Shown here: piece after piece, positions 61,241-64,000 of the stretch | Layout of the letters: the number at the start of each line of letters is the position of its first letter | Numbering within the stretch: the first letter of the stretch is position 1 | From: Chloroflexota bacterium | Lineage (GTDB): Bacteria; Chloroflexota; Dehalococcoidia; JACPEP01 | Assembly (NCBI GenBank): GCA_016183425.1 | Contig: JACPEP010000015.1 | Span: 1 to 64,000 of the forward strand | Length of the DNA: 64,000 bases | Reading direction: 5' to 3' | Translations under genes and position numbers: made by a program | The notes under the pieces: model-generated | What the model saw: the letters and a program-made list of their open reading frames with translations, nothing else | Databases searched by the model: none | Told to the model about the DNA's origin: nothing

Positions 61241-62425
61241 ATGCTTTTGCTAAAGAACATCTTGGTTCTGGATTTCACCCGCGTCCTGGCGGGCCCTTTT
61301 TGCACCATGACCCTGAGAGACCTGGGGGCTCGGGTAATCAAGGTGGAGCAGCCCGCCGTGGGCGACGAGGCGCGGGGAATCGGTCCCTTTGTCAACGGCC
61401 AGAGCGTGTACTTTGCCAGCGTCAATGGGGGTAAGGAGAGCATTACCTTGGACCTGAAGAAGGCCGCCGGACGCCTCTTGGCCCAGGGGCTGGCGGCCAA
61501 GGCTGACGTGGTGGTGGAAAACTTCAAACCGGGAACCATGGCCCGCTTGGGCCTGGACTACTCTACCCTCAAGGGCCTCAACCCCCGCTTGGTATACCTC
61601 TCCTTGTCCGGCTTTGGACAGAGCGGCCCCTACGCCTCCCGAGGCGCCTACGACGTGGTTATCCAGGCTCTGGGCGGAATCATGAGCCTGACGGGGGAGG
61701 AAAACGGGAACCCCACTCGGGTGGGGGTATCCGTGGGGGACATCATCCCCGCCCTTTATGCCGTAGTGGGCATCCTGGCGGCCCTTCACCGCCGGGAGGT
61801 CACGGGGCGAGGGGCGTACATCGATCTGGCTATGATGGACGCCCTGGTGGCCGTGGTGGAGAACGCCCTGGCCCGCTATTCCGCCACCGGGGAGGTTCCC
61901 CGCCCGGTGGGCAACCGACATCCGGCCATAACTCCCTTCGCCCTTTTCCCCAGCGCCGATGGCTACATCGTCGTCGCCGCCGGACGGGACGACCAGTGGC
62001 AGCGGCTGTGCCAGGCCCTCGGCCTTTCCCACATGGCCCACGACCCACGCTACGCCACCAACCAGCTACGCACGCAGAATGTGGCCTCTCTCAGCGCAGC
62101 CTTGGCTGCCCGCCTTTCCCAGGAGACCACTGCCCATTGGGAAGCGGCCCTGGATGTTGCCCAAGTGCCCTATGCCCGGGTGAACAACATAGCCGACCTG
62201 GTGGCCGATCCCCACATCCGGCACCGCAATATGATTTTAGAGGTGGATCAGCCGGGCATAGGCCCTATGCTAACGCCGGGCATCCCCATCAAGATTCTGG
62301 GAGAGGAAGACAAGGCGGCCCATCCTGCCCCCACCCTGGGCGGCGACACCGATAGCGTGCTCAAGGAGGTACTGGGGCTGACGGGGGAGGAGATAGCAGC
62401 GCTGAGGGCTCAAGACGTCCTTTGA
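61241..62425 (+). CDS. Class III CoA-transferase (CaiB/BaiF family)
   Basis: Moves CoA between carboxylic acids. 394 residues, standard length. MLLLKNILVLDFTRVLAGPFCTM is the family N-terminus; KVEQPAVGDEAR and VENFKPG follow; the catalytic Asp is D200 in DLAMMDA. The C-terminal part has RNMILEVDQPGIGP. The start is 46 bp after plsY, so cotranscription is possible. Substrates cannot be told from sequence; formyl-CoA transferase-specific residues are not evident. Confidence 0.88.
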   Translation: MLLLKNILVLDFTRVLAGPFCTMTLRDLGARVIKVEQPAVGDEARGIGPFVNGQSVYFASVNGGKESITLDLKKAAGRLLAQGLAAKADVVVENFKPGTMARLGLDYSTLKGLNPRLVYLSLSGFGQSGPYASRGAYDVVIQALGGIMSLTGEENGNPTRVGVSVGDIIPALYAVVGILAALHRREVTGRGAYIDLAMMDALVAVVENALARYSATGEVPRPVGNRHPAITPFALFPSADGYIVVAAGRDDQWQRLCQALGLSHMAHDPRYATNQLRTQNVASLSAALAARLSQETTAHWEAALDVAQVPYARVNNIADLVADPHIRHRNMILEVDQPGIGPMLTPGIPIKILGEEDKAAHPAPTLGGDTDSVLKEVLGLTGEEIAALRAQDVL

Positions 62426-62534
62426 GAAGTTCCCTCAGGCGATGTATAATCCTAATAGAACATGGTGTCAGAGTCTACATTGGCCAGGGACGTGGCCACT
62501 CTTCGCCAGGGGCTCGTGGGACTTGCCGGAGCCA

Positions 62535-63053
62535 GTGTCCCGACCGATACTGGTGATGGTCAGTGGGCTTCCGGGCACAGGTAAATCCTATTTTTGCCGC
62601 GCCTTGGCCCAGCGGTTGCCCAGCGTTATCGTGGAGACGGATGTCCTCAGGAAGCTTCTTTTCTCCTCACCTTGCCACACCCAGGCCGAGAACCGTCGTC
62701 TTTTCAATGCCTGCCACCGCCTGGTGGAGGAGCTGCTTCAGAAGGGAATCCGCGTCATCCTGGATGCCACCAATCTCTCAGAAGGGCACCGAGAGCAACT
62801 GTACCACATTGCGGAAAAGATGGAAGCCAAATTGATCATCGTTCGGGTGGAGGCCACCCCCGAAGCGGTTCGGCAACGCCTGGAAGAGCGGCGACAGAAG
62901 GCGAATGGGGGCGACCACTCTGATGCCGACTGGTCAGTATATCAGCGGATGAAGGGCAGCGTAGAGGCTATATCTCGCCCCCACTTCGCTGTGGATACCA
63001 CTCGGGATATCGGCCCGGTGCTGGACAAGGTGGTTCGGGAGGCCCGCCGTTAG
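62535..63053 (+). CDS. P-loop kinase (AAA_33 type)
   Basis: Small ATP-dependent kinase, 172 residues from GTG 62535. P-loop SGLPGTGKS near the N-terminus, ETD at strand 2, VILDATNLSEGHRE as Walker B region, and the lid R-x6-R (RQRLEERR). This is the zeta-toxin/chloramphenicol-phosphotransferase-like group of kinases for small molecules. GTG is favoured because the P-loop then follows directly; an in-frame ATG at 62442 would give a 31-residue extension and overlaps a TATAAT that may be a promoter. Confidence 0.72.
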   Translation: MSRPILVMVSGLPGTGKSYFCRALAQRLPSVIVETDVLRKLLFSSPCHTQAENRRLFNACHRLVEELLQKGIRVILDATNLSEGHREQLYHIAEKMEAKLIIVRVEATPEAVRQRLEERRQKANGGDHSDADWSVYQRMKGSVEAISRPHFAVDTTRDIGPVLDKVVREARR

Positions 63054-63123
63054 AGCTGCACCGGTTCCCACCTTCAAGAGACTTGACGATCTTGGTGATG
63101 TGCCCGATGGTGGACGACGGCAG

Positions 63124-63672
63124 CTAGACGAAGACAGAGACATGGCCATCGGCAGCGTAGTCCAAAAAGGCGGCGGCGCCTTCCAACTCCACGCCGGGCA
63201 ACAGGTCTTCCTCTCTAACGCCCATAACACCCATGGTGGTGGTGCAAGCCACCAGGCGGACGCCGCTCTGGCGAGCGATGTCCAGGAGTTGGGCAATGGT
63301 GGGCATGTTCTGCTTGGCCATCATCCCTTTGAGCATGGCGGTGGCCATGGCCGTCATCCCTGGCAGAGCGCCCAAAATATTGGGCACCGGTATCGGCATG
63401 GCCGGGTTGGCCAGGGAAGGCACCTGAAGGGAGGCCAATTTCTTTTTGTTGATGATGTCCAGGCCGTAGAAGGTGAAGAAGATGGTCACCTCCATATCCA
63501 TGGCCGCGGCCGTGGTGGCCAGAATAAGGGGCGGATAGGCCATGTCCAGGGTGCCCTTGGAGGCAATTATGGCTAAGCGCTTCTTCTCCCGCTGGTGGGC
63601 CGCTCGATGCAGCTTCTCAAAAGTCTCCTCGTCTATAGAGGCCATGTCGGGGGGGGAGACGGTGGTTTCCAT
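63124..63672 (-). CDS. DsrE/DsrF/DrsH-like sulfur-carrier family protein
   Basis: 182-residue cytoplasmic protein of the DsrE_2 family, which handles persulfide sulfur with TusA. Typical segments are KRLAIIASKGTLDMAYPPLILATTAAAMDMEV near the N-terminus, FFTFYGL, and RLVACTTTMGVMGV with the single conserved Cys. AAGGAGG stands seven bases before ATG 63672. It begins 1 bp after the tusA stop. Actual sulfur transfer is inferred from the pairing. Confidence 0.86.
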   Translation of the reverse strand: METTVSPPDMASIDEETFEKLHRAAHQREKKRLAIIASKGTLDMAYPPLILATTAAAMDMEVTIFFTFYGLDIINKKKLASLQVPSLANPAMPIPVPNILGALPGMTAMATAMLKGMMAKQNMPTIAQLLDIARQSGVRLVACTTTMGVMGVREEDLLPGVELEGAAAFLDYAADGHVSVFV

Positions 63673-63673
63673 G

Positions 63674-63922
63674 TTAGCTGCCTCCTTTTTTAACGTAAAA
63701 AGCAAAAACACCCGGCTCCGAAGTAACCGTGTGGAGCAGTTGGTGCCCTGTCCTCTTGGCCCAGGCCGGAATGTCCTTTTGGGAGCCCGGATCTGTGGCC
63801 AGTACCTGGAGAATCTGCCCGCTATCCATGGCGTCTATGGCCAGCTTGGCCTGAATGACGGGTACGGGGCACAGCGTTCCCTTAACATCCAAAGTACGAT
63901 GAGCAACTATGGCTGAAGCCAA
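63674..63922 (-). CDS. tusA: TusA-family sulfurtransferase
   Basis: 82-residue protein with the TusA signature: LDVKGTLCPVPVIQAKLAID, the active Cys at C18 in CPVP, and a C-terminal GVFAFYVKKGG strand. It accepts persulfide sulfur for tRNA thiolation, cofactor synthesis or sulfur trafficking. It starts at TTG 63922 with AGAGGAGG seven bases upstream; longer readings to the window edge run through the promoter. Coupled to the dsrE gene. Confidence 0.88.
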   Translation of the reverse strand: MASAIVAHRTLDVKGTLCPVPVIQAKLAIDAMDSGQILQVLATDPGSQKDIPAWAKRTGHQLLHTVTSEPGVFAFYVKKGGS

Positions 63923-63970
63923 AAGGACACCTCCTCTTCCCACGACAGAATCGAACGAGATTATCTCCAT

Positions 63971-64000
63971 TATTGTACTCCACAATATAGACTTATTCAA
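63971..64000 (-). promoter_or_regulatory. Promoter and overlapping palindrome of tusA-dsrE
   Basis: On the - strand TTGAAT (64000-63995), 17 bp, TACAAT (63977-63972). A perfect inverted repeat TATTGT-GGAGT-ACAATA (63987-63971) overlaps the -10, so it may be a repressor site. Confidence 0.5.

Overview
The window reads as a chromosome segment of a G+C-rich anaerobic bacterium. I infer a member of the Chloroflexota, in or near the Dehalococcoidia. The reasons are a bacterial-type acetyl-CoA synthase operon, an Aquifex-type single-chain aconitase, many Tat-exported solute-binding lipoproteins, and a PKD/dockerin surface protein. This placement comes from gene content only; there is no rRNA here.

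Layout. 0.2-5.1 kb (+): B12-type radical SAM enzyme, fabF, recJ and a secreted thermonuclease, closed by a strong terminator. 5.2-13.4 kb (-): a zinc-ribbon gene, then an operon read acsB-acsD-acsC-acsV-acsE. This is the acetyl-CoA-forming methyl branch of the Wood-Ljungdahl pathway with its corrinoid reactivator, but without the CO dehydrogenase subunit. 13.9-16.9 kb: aconitase, a RidA-family protein, tRNA-Gln and two small genes. 17.1-24.15 kb: a 7-kb integrative element in the 3' half of tRNA-Leu(CAA), bounded by a 59-bp direct repeat. It carries a tyrosine integrase, ribbon-helix-helix protein, prim-pol, RecA-fold ATPase, excisionase-like protein, a lipoprotein and a possible small RNA. 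tRNA-Phe follows.

24.4-25.0 kb (-) holds a gene with an in-frame TGA in a Cys-TGA-Pro-Pro context. A hairpin with a GUC/GGUCC loop lies just downstream, so it is a candidate selenoprotein. An MFS exporter follows.

26.8-60.3 kb is the most unusual part. It has ten full-length paralogues of the arginine deiminase/amidinotransferase fold, remnants of at least two more, six extracellular solute-binding proteins plus one pseudogene (most with Tat signals and lipoboxes), one DppB/DppC permease pair, an FAD oxidoreductase, a fused Fe-S/molybdopterin hydroxylase and a second RidA. Five paralogues on the + strand form two alternating types (A-B-A-B-A) with altered catalytic motifs. Five on the - strand keep the full Asp/Glu/His-x-Asp/Cys set. 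I infer a system for uptake and processing of guanidino- or ureido-type compounds that has grown by tandem duplication; the substrate is unknown. A large beta-helix/PKD/dockerin protein sits between the two blocks.

60.4-64 kb: PlsY-like acyltransferase, a class III CoA-transferase, a P-loop kinase, and a tusA-dsrE pair at the right edge.
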